Positions 10,111 through 18,720 of a stretch of DNA of 64,000 bases are shown here, in pieces; position 1 is the stretch's first letter; every line of letters begins with the position of its first letter. The position numbers and the translations under genes are program-made. The notes under the pieces were generated by a model that saw only the letters and a program-made list of their open reading frames with translations, was not told the DNA's origin and searched no databases. This stretch comes from Burkholderia cepacia (GTDB taxonomy: Bacteria; Pseudomonadota; Gammaproteobacteria; Burkholderiales; Burkholderiaceae), in assembly GCF_001039005.1 (NCBI RefSeq), contig NZ_LDWR01000011.1, forward strand, positions 62,001 to 126,000, read 5' to 3'.

Positions 10111-11119
10111 CGGTCCTCCGGTCGGTCGCGCGCGGGACCGAGTAACTCTGCGCCATCGCGACGACCACCTTGCGCGGCCCTTCGAACGGGTCGCGCGCAT
10201 GCGCGGTCAGCATGTTGTCGAGCATCAGCACGTCGCCCGTGCGCCACGGAAACACGATGCGCTGCTGGTCGAGCACGCCGCGGATCTGCGCGAGCGCATC
10301 GGCCTCGAGCGGCTCGCCGTCGCCGTAGTACACGTTGCGCGGCACGTTCTCGAGCCCGACCGCGTCGACCAGCGCTTCCTGCATGTCGTCGTCGAGCGCG
10401 GACAGATGGAACAGGTTGGCCTGGTTGAACCACACGCGATCGCCGGTGCGCGGATGGCGCGCGACGGCCTGGCAGCGTTCGCGGGTGCGCAGCAGCAGTT
10501 CGCCGTCGTCGTCGGTGCGCCATGCGCATTCGATGCCGCGCGCCGCGCACATCCGTTCGACCTCGGCCGGCTCGTCGGTGCCGAACGACTGCCGCCACGG
10601 CAGGTCGAGCCCCTGCCCGAAATTGCGCACGTACAGCAGCTCGCGCCGCTCGAAGCGAGCGATGAGCGCCGGATCGAGCGCACGGTAGACCGCACGGCTG
10701 TCCGCGATCGGTGTCGCGCCGCCCTTCGGCGCCGCGAGCGCGCAGTGGAACCAGATCCGCAACGGCCATTCGCGCGTATACGACTGCTCGTTGTGCAGCG
10801 GAATCGCACGGTGCGGCGGGTATTCGGTCGACGTGTAGACGGCGCCTTCGACCTGGCTGCGCGGCGTCGACGCGTATTCATAGCCGATCAGCGGATCGCC
10901 GAAGGACGCCGCGAACTGCTGGAACGCGTCGATCGACGGCACGTGAAAGCCCGTAAACAGTACGCCGCCCGCGCGTTCGAGCGTGTCGGCCGCGATCTCG
11001 CGCGCCAGCGGCGCGACTTCGTCGATCGACATGCCGTCGCCGCCGCGCGGCGACACGACGGTGGGCAGCCCCGGCTCGATACGCAGGTCGTCGAGCGTCG
11101 GCAACGAAAGCAGGGTCAT
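10100..11119 (-). CDS. orbG: TauD/SyrP-like aspartate beta-hydroxylase OrbG
   Basis: 339-residue Fe(II)/2-oxoglutarate dioxygenase of the TauD/SyrP type. The metal ligands are visible as H109-x-E111 (in PLHNEQ) and a distal H307 (LTAHARDPFEGPRK), with the following arginine suited to binding 2-oxoglutarate. Ornibactin contains beta-hydroxyaspartate, so the expected job is hydroxylating aspartate, probably on the NRPS carrier. It lies between the MbtH-like gene and the uptake ATPase in the orb operon. The role comes from the family and the known siderophore structure, not from a direct test here. Confidence 0.88.
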   Translation of the reverse strand: MTLLSLPTLDDLRIEPGLPTVVSPRGGDGMSIDEVAPLAREIAADTLERAGGVLFTGFHVPSIDAFQQFAASFGDPLIGYEYASTPRSQVEGAVYTSTEYPPHRAIPLHNEQSYTREWPLRIWFHCALAAPKGGATPIADSRAVYRALDPALIARFERRELLYVRNFGQGLDLPWRQSFGTDEPAEVERMCAARGIECAWRTDDDGELLLRTRERCQAVARHPRTGDRVWFNQANLFHLSALDDDMQEALVDAVGLENVPRNVYYGDGEPLEADALAQIRGVLDQQRIVFPWRTGDVLMLDNMLTAHARDPFEGPRKVVVAMAQSYSVPRATDRRTDDA

Positions 11120-11163
11120 GCAACGTCCTCTTCAGGTGGCGCGCCGGATCGCGGCGCGGCGGT

Positions 11164-11406
11164 TCACGACGCGCGCGACGCGCGCTCGCCGTCCATCGCG
11201 CGGCGCAGGCTTGCGGGGCGCATGTCGGTCCAGACGGTCTCGATGTGCGCGAGACAGTCGGCCTTCGGGCCGCTCACGCCGACCTCGCGCCAGCCGGCCG
11301 GCACGGGCCGGAACGTCGGCCAGATCGAATACTGTTCTTCGTCGTTGATGACGACCGTATAGACGAGATCGTCGGTGTCGGCGGAAGGCGTCGTGGCTTG
11401 CGTCAT
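11164..11406 (-). CDS. orbH: MbtH-like NRPS chaperone OrbH
   Basis: 80-residue MbtH family protein with the family hallmarks in order: [14 protein letters not shown], and TDMRPASLR near the C-terminus. MbtH proteins bind NRPS adenylation domains and help them fold or activate, so OrbI and the downstream synthetases are the likely partners. It is the first gene after the OrbS-type promoter at 11473-11497 and is separated from orbG by 44 nt. Confidence 0.93.
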   Translation of the reverse strand: MTQATTPSADTDDLVYTVVINDEEQYSIWPTFRPVPAGWREVGVSGPKADCLAHIETVWTDMRPASLRRAMDGERASRAS

Positions 11407-11472
11407 GATCGGAAAAAAGCGGGAGACGGTTGAAGGAGGCGAAGCGGCGAATTCGGCCGCCTCTGTCTGATA

Positions 11473-11497
11473 GACGATTGGCCGGCGCGTTTTTTTA
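11473..11497 (-). promoter_or_regulatory. OrbS-dependent promoter of orbH
   Basis: TAAAA (11497-11493), 16 nt, then CGTC (11476-11473) on the minus strand, upstream of orbH. The TAA of the -35 element is also the stop codon of orbS. OrbS can therefore boost transcription of the rest of its own operon without raising its own gene. Confidence 0.8.
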
Positions 11498-12163
11498 CCG
11501 CCGCCGCGCGCGGCCGCCGAGGAACACCGGGCACGCGACGCCGCGATGGCACGCGTCGAGGCATTCCGCGCAATGGCGCTCCGCGTCGCGCACCATGAAA
11601 TGCACGAGCGTCTGCGACACGTTCAGCGCGCGCGCCGCGGTCTGCAGCGTTTCCTCGCGCAGCCGCACCATCTCGAAGGCCGCACGGCTGCGTGCCGGCA
11701 GGTCGTCGAGCGCGGCCCATACGCGCCGCAGCGTATCGCGCGTCATCAGCGCGGCTTCCGGCGTCGGCTCGGACGACGGCACGTCGTAGCCGTCGTCCTC
11801 TTCCGTGTGATAGACGTTTTCGAGACTTTGCCGGCGGCACGCGTCGATCGACGCATTGCGCACCATCCGCGTCACATACGCGACCGGCTGGCGCACCGCG
11901 TCCTGGTTCGGGAATTCGACGAGCTTCACGAAAACATCGTGCACGACGTCCTCGGCACGGCTCGCGCAACCGACGAAGCCGCGCGCGACATTCACCAGCA
12001 TCGCGCGATGCGAGATCAGCACGTCGAGCAACGCGCCCTGCACGCGGGGCTCCGCGGCACGGCGCACACGCTGCGCGGCGCGCGGCGGCAGGTCCGGATA
12101 ACTGCCGAGGAACGGGTTCGCCGTTGCCGCCGCCGGTCGGTCGAGCACTTCCGCCATGGCCAT
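11495..12163 (-). CDS. orbS: ECF sigma factor OrbS
   Basis: 222-residue extracytoplasmic-function sigma factor of the PvdS-like iron-starvation group. Region 2 is visible as [22 protein letters not shown] with the -10 recognition part after it, and region 4 as the helix-turn-helix [22 protein letters not shown] near the C-terminus. A cysteine-rich tail ([15 protein letters not shown]) is unusual for a sigma factor and could sense iron or redox state. OrbS directs RNA polymerase to the TAAAW-N16-CGTC sites found before orbH, orbE and orbI. A second ATG two codons in (MAEVLDR) is an equally good start. Confidence 0.93.
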   Translation of the reverse strand: MAMAEVLDRPAAATANPFLGSYPDLPPRAAQRVRRAAEPRVQGALLDVLISHRAMLVNVARGFVGCASRAEDVVHDVFVKLVEFPNQDAVRQPVAYVTRMVRNASIDACRRQSLENVYHTEEDDGYDVPSSEPTPEAALMTRDTLRRVWAALDDLPARSRAAFEMVRLREETLQTAARALNVSQTLVHFMVRDAERHCAECLDACHRGVACPVFLGGRARRR

Positions 12164-12194
12164 CGATCTGCTCCGTCAAATTCCGAGATAGCGC

Positions 12195-12229
12195 AATTTA
12201 ACGTAAACGCAAATCATTCTCAATCTGAT
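12195..12229 (-). promoter_or_regulatory. Sigma-70 promoter and Fur box of orbS
   Basis: On the minus strand TTGAGA (12223-12218) and TAAATT (12200-12195) are separated by 17 nt. The -35 hexamer sits inside ATCAGATTGAGAATGATTT, which resembles the Fur box (core TGAGAATGATT). This fits iron repression of orbS. The rest of the gap from 12230 to 12488 shows no further clear feature. Confidence 0.72.
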
Positions 12230-12488
12230 TACCGAATGGCCCTTTCAGTTGTCAGGATTTGTCTGAACAATTGACGAAATCGCTGCGTGGGCGGATGGGA
12301 CACCGTCCATTGGCCGCGGTGCGCGGTCATCGGCAATCCCGAACGGCGTGACCGGCTGGCGCGTCGCCGGCACGATCTTTCACGTGCCTGACGAAGCGCC
12401 TGCACCTGTCATGGGCGGTAGCAACTTCTTACCACGTGAAATTTTGGGGGCTCGTACGATCTAGCTGCTGATTCCAAGGGAGAAAACC

Positions 12489-12731
12489 ATGAAATCCATC
12501 GTGTTATCCGCTGTCATGGTCGGCGCGCTATCGAGCGTGATGCTGACCGGATGCGTTGCCTACCCGGCCGGCCCGGCTCAAGTCACGATCGGCTGGCATG
12601 GCGATCGTTACTGGGACGGCAATCGCTACTGGGAGCGCCACGACTGGGAAGCGCAGCATCAGCGCGGGAATGACGATCGCCGGGACGACCATCGGGACGA
12701 CCGGCGCGACGATCAACGCCCGCAGTGGTAA
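12489..12731 (+). CDS. Small Asp/Arg/His-rich lipoprotein
   Basis: 80-residue protein with a lipoprotein signal peptide (lipobox LTGC at residues 19-22) and a strong ribosome site GGGAGAA just upstream. The mature part is hydrophilic: YWDGNRYWERHDW, then runs of DDRRDDHRDD. It resembles the short YXWD-type envelope lipoproteins annotated as hypothetical in Burkholderia. The charged tail could bind metal or anionic polymers, but this is speculation. It is followed after 48 nt by another tiny secreted protein on the same strand, probably in one transcript ending at the 12941-12966 terminator. Confidence 0.75.
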   Translation: MKSIVLSAVMVGALSSVMLTGCVAYPAGPAQVTIGWHGDRYWDGNRYWERHDWEAQHQRGNDDRRDDHRDDRRDDQRPQW

Positions 12732-12779
12732 TCCCCTTCCTGCTCCGGTGATCCGCACGTCAACGACAAGGACTTCAAC

Positions 12780-12917
12780 ATGAAAACGCTACTGAAAACG
12801 CTGACCATCGCGGCCTTGGCCGCGGCCGTGCTCGTGCCGGCCATCGCCGAAGCGCATCAGCACCGCGAGTGCCACTTCGATCATCACCATCACAAGGTGT
12901 GCCGCTGGGTGCGTTGA
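12780..12917 (+). CDS. HHHH-motif secreted microprotein
   Basis: 45-residue gene: MKTLLKTLTIAALAAAVL begins a Sec signal peptide ending near AEA, leaving a mature peptide of about 20 residues, HQHRECHFDHHHHKVCRWVR. It carries two cysteines around a tetra-histidine, a plausible metal-binding hairpin with a disulfide. It matches what is called an HHHH-motif protein in proteobacterial annotations. It lies 48 nt behind the small lipoprotein gene and 23 nt before a strong terminator. Confidence 0.72.
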   Translation: MKTLLKTLTIAALAAAVLVPAIAEAHQHRECHFDHHHHKVCRWVR

Positions 12918-12940
12918 GCATCACGCAGCAGATGTGGAAA

Positions 12941-12966
12941 AGCGCCGGGATGCCGGCGCTTTTTTT
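12941..12966 (+). terminator. Rho-independent terminator after the small-protein pair
   Basis: AGCGCCGG and CCGGCGCT form an 8-bp stem with loop GATG, followed by TTTTTT. It lies between the plus-strand small genes and the convergent fimbrial operon; the A-run in front of the stem may let it act in both directions. Confidence 0.85.
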
Positions 12967-13007
12967 CATTGTCGCGACTGACCGTACGGTGCCCGGCCCT
13001 GGTTCGC

Positions 13008-14030
13008 TCAATAGATGAACAGCCGGATCGTTGCGGTCGCATCGAATCGTCCGATCTTCGGCGGCCCGAACGACTTCAGCACGGCGTCCATCAATACGCT
13101 CTGGTTCATCACGTTGGACGGGAACTGAGCCAGATTGAACTGTTCGTTGAATGGAATCGCCTTGCCCTGGCTGTCCTCGATGCCGATACCGAAATTGCTG
13201 TCTTTCGCAGGCACCAGCAAGCCGTTCCGAACCGGATAGCTCGTTTCGAAGTACCCGTCGACGCGTACCGCGACATTGCATTTCTTGGTCAACGACAACG
13301 AGAACCGTTTGCGCGGCACTGCCGGCATGAAGCCGTTGCCGACCGCCTGCACCTGTCCGAAATTGACGATGCCCGGTTCGGGCGTGACCAGCACGTCGAC
13401 GAAGCACGGCGTCGGCTTGAGGTTGCGCAGGCCGCTCAGGCGATACTGGAAGCTCGGGTTGTATGCGTTCAGACCGAACTCGCCATCGAACTGGAACACC
13501 GTGTAGATATCGCTCGGCGGCTGAACCCAGTTGCCCTTCTTGCGCACGACGACCTGATAGTCGATGCTGATTCGCGTCTGCTGGCAACGTCCGCGGTCGA
13601 AGTCATACTTGCTGCATGGCGGCACCGAATAGCCGGTGAACACCCCGCCGCCGCGGTTGCTGGTCTTGTCGAAATAGTCGATGCCCTTGTAGCGGATACC
13701 GATCTCGAGCCCCCATGACGCAGGGTTCGTGCGATTCGGATTCGCGTAGAAATAGATGTTGTCGACAACTTTCAGGCTGCCGTCGTCACCCAGATCCTTG
13801 TAGCAATACCCCGATGTCGTGCGCACCGGCGACACCCAGATCACGTATCCGTCCGGCGCGTCGGTCGGATACGACGCAACGCCGCCGATCGGCTCGGTCA
13901 ATGACGTTGCACCGCTGTTGGTCAGGCACCGCAGCGCCCATGCGGGCTGCACGGCCGCGACCAGCAATACGAGCACGATCCAGCGCAACCAGGCCGCCGG
14001 CGATTCCCGATGCCGCATTCCCCCGCTCAT
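13008..14030 (-). CDS. Fimbrial tip/adhesin-like protein
   Basis: 340-residue exported protein, last in a chaperone-usher operon. It has a signal peptide (hydrophobic WIVLVLLVAAVQPAWA). The N-terminal region (about 35-190) has several cysteines and no match I can name. The C-terminal region from about 215 looks like a pilin domain, with conserved VNFGQVQA and a terminal beta-strand DATATIRLFIY of the kind a chaperone caps. A two-domain layout of this length is typical of tip adhesins. The ATG overlaps the chaperone stop by 4 nt. The receptor cannot be told from sequence. Confidence 0.7.
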   Translation of the reverse strand: MSGGMRHRESPAAWLRWIVLVLLVAAVQPAWALRCLTNSGATSLTEPIGGVASYPTDAPDGYVIWVSPVRTTSGYCYKDLGDDGSLKVVDNIYFYANPNRTNPASWGLEIGIRYKGIDYFDKTSNRGGGVFTGYSVPPCSKYDFDRGRCQQTRISIDYQVVVRKKGNWVQPPSDIYTVFQFDGEFGLNAYNPSFQYRLSGLRNLKPTPCFVDVLVTPEPGIVNFGQVQAVGNGFMPAVPRKRFSLSLTKKCNVAVRVDGYFETSYPVRNGLLVPAKDSNFGIGIEDSQGKAIPFNEQFNLAQFPSNVMNQSVLMDAVLKSFGPPKIGRFDATATIRLFIY

Positions 14031-14773
14031 TTCTTCACGCTCTTGCAAGCCCCCGCATCGCACGCATACTCGACCGCCACCTGGCCGCCGTAGTCGTCGA
14101 TATGCGTGACGAACAGCGTCGACGGCGTCGCGGCCTTGAACGGCACGTCGGCCGTGCTCATCGGGCTCACCATCACCGGCTCGATCGGCACCGGCGTCTT
14201 CTGCGCGCCCGCGCTCACGTCGACCACCGTCACGTGGTACGGCGTCGGATTGTCGAACACCAGCTTGTGCGCGGCCGCGTCCACCCGCAGCGTCATCGGC
14301 AGCGTCCAGTCCTCGTCGCGCGCGGGCTGCACGGCCTTCGGCCGGTAGAACAGCTTCATCTGCGTATGCAGCGCGATCTGCAGCGTGTTCGGCGTATCGG
14401 TCTTCGGCGGCACTTCGCGGATGTTCAGGTAGAACACCGATTCGCGATCGGCCGGCAGCTCGGTGCCAGGCAGTTTCGCGATCCGCAGCACGTTGCGTTC
14501 GTTCGCCTCGACGCGCTGCAGCGGCGGCACGACCATCAGCGGCGACGTGATCTTGTTGCCCTTCGCGTCCTCGAGCCACGACTGCACGAGATACGGATAC
14601 GTCGTGCTCTTGTTGGTGATCGTGACGATCGCGGCCTGTTCGCCTTCGTTGAAGATCACGCGCGTGCGATCGGGCACGATCGCCGCATGCGCGGCACCCG
14701 CGAGCAGCGCGCCGGCGGTCGCGAGCACGCATGACGCGCGCTGCAGGAAAGAAAGGGACAAAGAGTTTTTCAT
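14027..14773 (-). CDS. Periplasmic fimbrial chaperone (PapD family)
   Basis: 248-residue PapD-like chaperone with a signal peptide cut after AGAAHA. The first immunoglobulin-like domain shows TRVIFNEGEQAAIVTITN, the PLMVVPPLQRVEANERNVLRI block with the subunit-binding arginine, and ESVFYLNIREVPP. The second domain has QMKLFYRP. It stabilises pilin subunits in the periplasm by donor-strand complementation and delivers them to the usher encoded 16 nt upstream. Confidence 0.9.
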   Translation of the reverse strand: MKNSLSLSFLQRASCVLATAGALLAGAAHAAIVPDRTRVIFNEGEQAAIVTITNKSTTYPYLVQSWLEDAKGNKITSPLMVVPPLQRVEANERNVLRIAKLPGTELPADRESVFYLNIREVPPKTDTPNTLQIALHTQMKLFYRPKAVQPARDEDWTLPMTLRVDAAAHKLVFDNPTPYHVTVVDVSAGAQKTPVPIEPVMVSPMSTADVPFKAATPSTLFVTHIDDYGGQVAVEYACDAGACKSVKK

Positions 14774-14789
14774 CGCAGGATCCGTGAAA

Positions 14790-17276
14790 TCATCGTTCGA
14801 CCCGCGCGGCCGCTGCGTGCGACTCGCCGGGCGTCTGGCACGTCACCGGAATCGGCGTGCCTTCGAGTTGAAGCTGGTTCGGCAGTGCGTCGACCGTGCA
14901 GAGCGTGCGTTCGCCTGCGCGCACCGCAAGCGTGGATTTCGGCTGAACCTGGGTCAGGAACGCGGCGCCGCCCTCGCCGACGATGCCGAGCTCCTTGCCG
15001 TTCGCCGCGTCCTGCACCGACGCACCGAACGGTAGCGGCTTGCCGGCCGGGTCGGTCAGCGTCAGGTACAGGTTGCTGCCGCGCGCGGCCGAGAACTTCA
15101 CGAAGCCGATCGCGCCGTCGGTCAGCACCATGCGCTGGATCGGGTTCGTCACCTGCACTTCGAGCGGCAGCTTCTCGACGTTGACGGTCGCGTCGTACAC
15201 GTTGTACGGCGAGATGCCGTCGAGCACCGCGTAGCCGCGCGAATTGGTATGCGTGAGCGAGCCGGACAGCGGCACGTCGGGCACGCCGTCGGTCGACACC
15301 AGCAGCCGCGTATCGCCCGCGTTGCCGTTCGCGTGCGCGGAAACACCGTACTGCGTCGCGACGAACGAGCCGTCGACTTCCAGCGACGCGGCCGCATACG
15401 CATTGGCGAGCGTCGATGCCTGTGCCGTGAGCTGGTACGCCGACGTACGCTGGCGGTAGCTCGCGTTCGCCGACGCGCGGCCGTCGGTCGCGCCCGCGTT
15501 GACCTGGTAGGTGCGGCCGTCCGGATCGTCGTAGATATAACCCGCGTTCACGCTCGTGCTGCCGCCGCCCGTCGTCAGGTTCGACGTGACGGTGTGGCGG
15601 CCGCCGATCGGCAGCGTCGCGGTGACCGAGAACTGGTTGCCGCTTCCGCCCGCGCTCTGCGTGCGAAATGCCGACATGCTGACGTTCACGTTGCGCAGCG
15701 CGCCGATCGAGAACGCGCGCGTCAGCGTGAGGCCGACACGTTGCTCGGACGAGCGCGCCCAGTAGGTCGTCTGGTCGTACGAGAAATAGGTCGACGTGTC
15801 GCCGAAGCGCTTCGACATCGTCGCCGAGTAGCGCTGCTTGCTGTTGGCCAGGCCGTACGCGGTCGGATCGCCCGAGAACTGCGCGAAGTTCGTGTAGTCG
15901 CGCTCGGAGAAGCGATAGCCGAAGAAGCGCACGTCGGCGTCGAGCCCGTCGAAGTGCTTCGAATAGTTGATGCGATACGAGTTGCCGTTGCGCGTCGCGC
16001 CGTTCCACCACAGGCGCGCCCGCGCATGCGTGACGTCGGTCGACACCGCGCCGAACGTGCCGAAATCGCGGCCGACGCCTAGCGCGAGCGACGTGTAGCC
16101 CGACGCGGCGATGAAGCCGCCATACACGGTGACGTCGAACGGCAGGCCGTACGCCATTTCGCCGAAGCCGAAGAACGGCGTGATGCCGGCGCCGCCGAAC
16201 AGGCGCGGCTTGCCGACGGCGGCCTTGTAGCGAAATTGCCCGGTGCGCGCGAGGAACGGCACGGCGGCCGTCGTCACCTGGAAGCGCTGCACGCTGCCGT
16301 CCTCTTCCTCGACCGCGACGTCGAGCGTGCCCTGCACGCTCGTGTTGATGTTCTGCAGCGCGAAGGCGCCCGGCGACACGCGTGTCACGTACAGCACGCG
16401 GCCCGCCTGCGACACGGTCACGGTCGCGTTGGTGCGCGCGACACCCGCGATCAGCGGCGCATAACCGCGCAGCGAAGGCGGCAGCATACGGTCGTCGCTG
16501 CGGATCGACGCGCCCGTCAGCGCGAACGTGTCGAAAATGTCGGAGGTCAGGTAGTCGTCGCCGAACGTCACCGTCGACTGAATCGACGGCAGCGCGCGGA
16601 ACGCGTAAAGCCGGCTGAAGCGGAACGTGCGATCCGCGTATGCCGTGTTGCCCACGTTCGATTGCGCCTGGTAGTCGCCGCGAAAGCGCCATGCATCCCA
16701 GTTCGCGCCAACCGTCCCGTAGGCCTGGATCGAATTCGTCTGTCCGCCGCCCGCACCGAAGTTGCGGTTCGTGTTCGCGATCACGCGATAGTCGAGCATC
16801 GCGCCCGGAATCCCTTCGGACCAGCGCTCCGGCGGCAGGTAGGTCGAATCGGTGAACTCGAGCGCGGCCTGCGGAATCGTGATCTTGAGCCGCCCGTCGC
16901 TCTTCAGGTAACGCACGGTCGCGCCCTCGATCGCGCCGAGATCGACGCAGCGTCCGCCCTGGAAGCGCGGCAGGTCCTTCGCGAGCGACGGCTTCAGCCC
17001 GAACTGCGCGACCAGCTCCGGTCGCAGGCACGGCTTGCCCGCCCCGGACGCGTCCACCGCGATGAACTCGATCGACTGCAGCCCGTAGAACAGGTCGTTG
17101 ACCTGCACGTCGAGCATGTATTCGCCCGGCAGCGTGAAGTCGGCCTGCGAGAACTGCGACAGATCGACATTGTTCGTGCCGTCGATGTTCAGAAACGACG
17201 AATTGAATTCCGTCGCATGGCTCTGGCTGCCGACGACCAGCACGGAGACGCAAAGGAAGGAATGTCTGATTCGCAC
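14790..17276 (-). CDS. Fimbrial outer-membrane usher (PapC/FimD family)
   Basis: 828-residue usher, normal length for the family, with a signal peptide ending near SQSHA. The N-terminal chaperone-binding domain starts EFNSSFLNIDG and contains the LPGEYMLDVQVND block. A long beta-barrel with many aromatic strands follows, a plug segment lies around 220-320, and the C-terminal domains end near residue 800. It forms the outer-membrane pore through which pilin-chaperone complexes are polymerised. It lies between the pilin gene (86 nt upstream) and the chaperone gene. Confidence 0.92.
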   Translation of the reverse strand: MRIRHSFLCVSVLVVGSQSHATEFNSSFLNIDGTNNVDLSQFSQADFTLPGEYMLDVQVNDLFYGLQSIEFIAVDASGAGKPCLRPELVAQFGLKPSLAKDLPRFQGGRCVDLGAIEGATVRYLKSDGRLKITIPQAALEFTDSTYLPPERWSEGIPGAMLDYRVIANTNRNFGAGGGQTNSIQAYGTVGANWDAWRFRGDYQAQSNVGNTAYADRTFRFSRLYAFRALPSIQSTVTFGDDYLTSDIFDTFALTGASIRSDDRMLPPSLRGYAPLIAGVARTNATVTVSQAGRVLYVTRVSPGAFALQNINTSVQGTLDVAVEEEDGSVQRFQVTTAAVPFLARTGQFRYKAAVGKPRLFGGAGITPFFGFGEMAYGLPFDVTVYGGFIAASGYTSLALGVGRDFGTFGAVSTDVTHARARLWWNGATRNGNSYRINYSKHFDGLDADVRFFGYRFSERDYTNFAQFSGDPTAYGLANSKQRYSATMSKRFGDTSTYFSYDQTTYWARSSEQRVGLTLTRAFSIGALRNVNVSMSAFRTQSAGGSGNQFSVTATLPIGGRHTVTSNLTTGGGSTSVNAGYIYDDPDGRTYQVNAGATDGRASANASYRQRTSAYQLTAQASTLANAYAAASLEVDGSFVATQYGVSAHANGNAGDTRLLVSTDGVPDVPLSGSLTHTNSRGYAVLDGISPYNVYDATVNVEKLPLEVQVTNPIQRMVLTDGAIGFVKFSAARGSNLYLTLTDPAGKPLPFGASVQDAANGKELGIVGEGGAAFLTQVQPKSTLAVRAGERTLCTVDALPNQLQLEGTPIPVTCQTPGESHAAAARVER

Positions 17277-17362
17277 GCGGCGCTACCGGAAGTCCGAGAA
17301 GGAGAAAAACGGGAGGAATGTGAACGAGGAAGGGTGCGCGCACCCTTCCCCGGTACGGCGGC

Positions 17363-17875
17363 TTACTGGTAGCGGACCGTGAAGTTCGCGACGCCGTCGG
17401 CGGTACCCGGCGTGACGCCGGCTGCCGTCGCTTCGTACATGGCGGCGAAGCGGGCGATGTTCGTGCCGTTTTGCAGCACGGTCGGCGCCTTCTGCTCGGC
17501 GCCGTTGTCGAGGTATTCACCCGACGCGGCCTGCAGGCGGATGCCGACGTTGGTTGCCGAACCGATCGTGGCGAGCAGCTTCGGCTGACCCGCGCTCGAC
17601 GTGCCCGTGAACGTGAAGTACGCGTTCTGCGCGATGCTCGTGTCGCAGTCGGTCAGCTTGATGTCGAAGTTGGTCGGCGTGGACTTGTCGCCAGCCTGCT
17701 TGAACACGTTGGTCGGCACCTTGCCGAGGTTCACGGTCTGGTTGACCGAGCCCGAATCGATGCCGCATGCGCCCGCGACGATCTCGCCCGTGAAGTTGAT
17801 CGTGCCGGTGCCCGCTGCGAAGGCCGAGGTCGACAGGGCCGCGAGTGCGACAGCGGTCAGGATGGATTTTTTCAT
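17363..17875 (-). CDS. Major type 1-like fimbrial pilin
   Basis: 170-residue FimA-type pilin. The signal peptide ends near STSAFA. The mature N-terminus (AGTGTINFTGEIVAGACG) is the donor strand, and the cysteines in GACGIDS and LTDCDTS should form the conserved disulfide. The C-terminus ends VANFTVRYQ, the beta-zipper motif recognised by the chaperone. I chose the ATG at 17875 (MKKSIL) because the signal peptide begins there; 16 further upstream codons are open but not signal-like. First gene of the fimbrial operon. Confidence 0.92.
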   Translation of the reverse strand: MKKSILTAVALAALSTSAFAAGTGTINFTGEIVAGACGIDSGSVNQTVNLGKVPTNVFKQAGDKSTPTNFDIKLTDCDTSIAQNAYFTFTGTSSAGQPKLLATIGSATNVGIRLQAASGEYLDNGAEQKAPTVLQNGTNIARFAAMYEATAAGVTPGTADGVANFTVRYQ

Positions 17876-17965
17876 GACGTTTCCGGTAAGGAGTGCAAAT
17901 GGATTGGACGACGTGGCGGACACAAACGGCAGCGTGTGGTTGGCTTCCGTCCGTCACGAGGCGGC

Positions 17966-18480
17966 ATTATCGAGATAATCATGAAAGATTTCTGTAAATC
18001 ATTGTCAAATGCCTCTGACAATGTCCAATTCACCCCCTGAAAATCACATTCCTTCCTGACAATTTTCAATCCCGTCTTTTTTATCCGCAGTCCTTTTTTA
18101 TTTGACGGAACCAATTGAAGATTAAAGATATTTTCGGCCAGCAACGATCGACACCCCGCCCAGCCTTGCTGGTATTGGCTCGCCCAAGATCCATCCCGCA
18201 AAAGACAAAACATTGTCCAATGCCGCCATCGTTGCCAAACGACAACGCCAATCTCAATTCATTTTCAACAACCAGGAAATTAAAACGGAGCCTCAATCAA
18301 CCCGAATTCAGCGCGCAAACGATTGCGACATAAATACAAACGTTTTACCGCGACACTTTGCCGCCCGCATTAATTCCAATTCATGGATTAATCGGAGCGT
18401 CAATTCCCGATCGGGAATCGAACGCATGCGCGGCCGCCGGAACGCAATTTGTCCGCAGATTGGATGAGGCAGGAAAGAAA
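17966..18480. promoter_or_regulatory. AT-rich region upstream of the fimbrial operon
   Basis: The 845-nt gap between the pilin and efflux genes is much richer in A and T than the surrounding DNA and has no convincing gene. It holds the palindrome ATTATCGAGATAAT (17966-17979), one ATTGTCA (18001-18007) and two TGACAAT copies (18016-18022, 18057-18063), and a degenerate ATTGTCC at 18212. This looks like a complex fimbrial promoter region, perhaps bound by an H-NS-like silencer. I could not place a -10/-35 pair with confidence. Confidence 0.45.
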
Positions 18481-18720
18481 GAGACGCGGCACACGTGTGC
18501 GCCGGGTCGGGTCGCGACATGATCGGTCGCGCGATGCGGAGCGGTCCGGACGACACACTTGCGTGCTGTCGCGGGACGTAAAACGTTTGGCAGGCTGGGG
18601 CCGACGGGGAAAGGTATCGCCGCTGGCGATCGGCGATTCAGCGGATAACGATCTCGATCGACACGGCGGCGGCACGTCGAGTCGTGCCGCCCGACGCGCT
18701 GCGGCGTCAGGCGAACGGGC

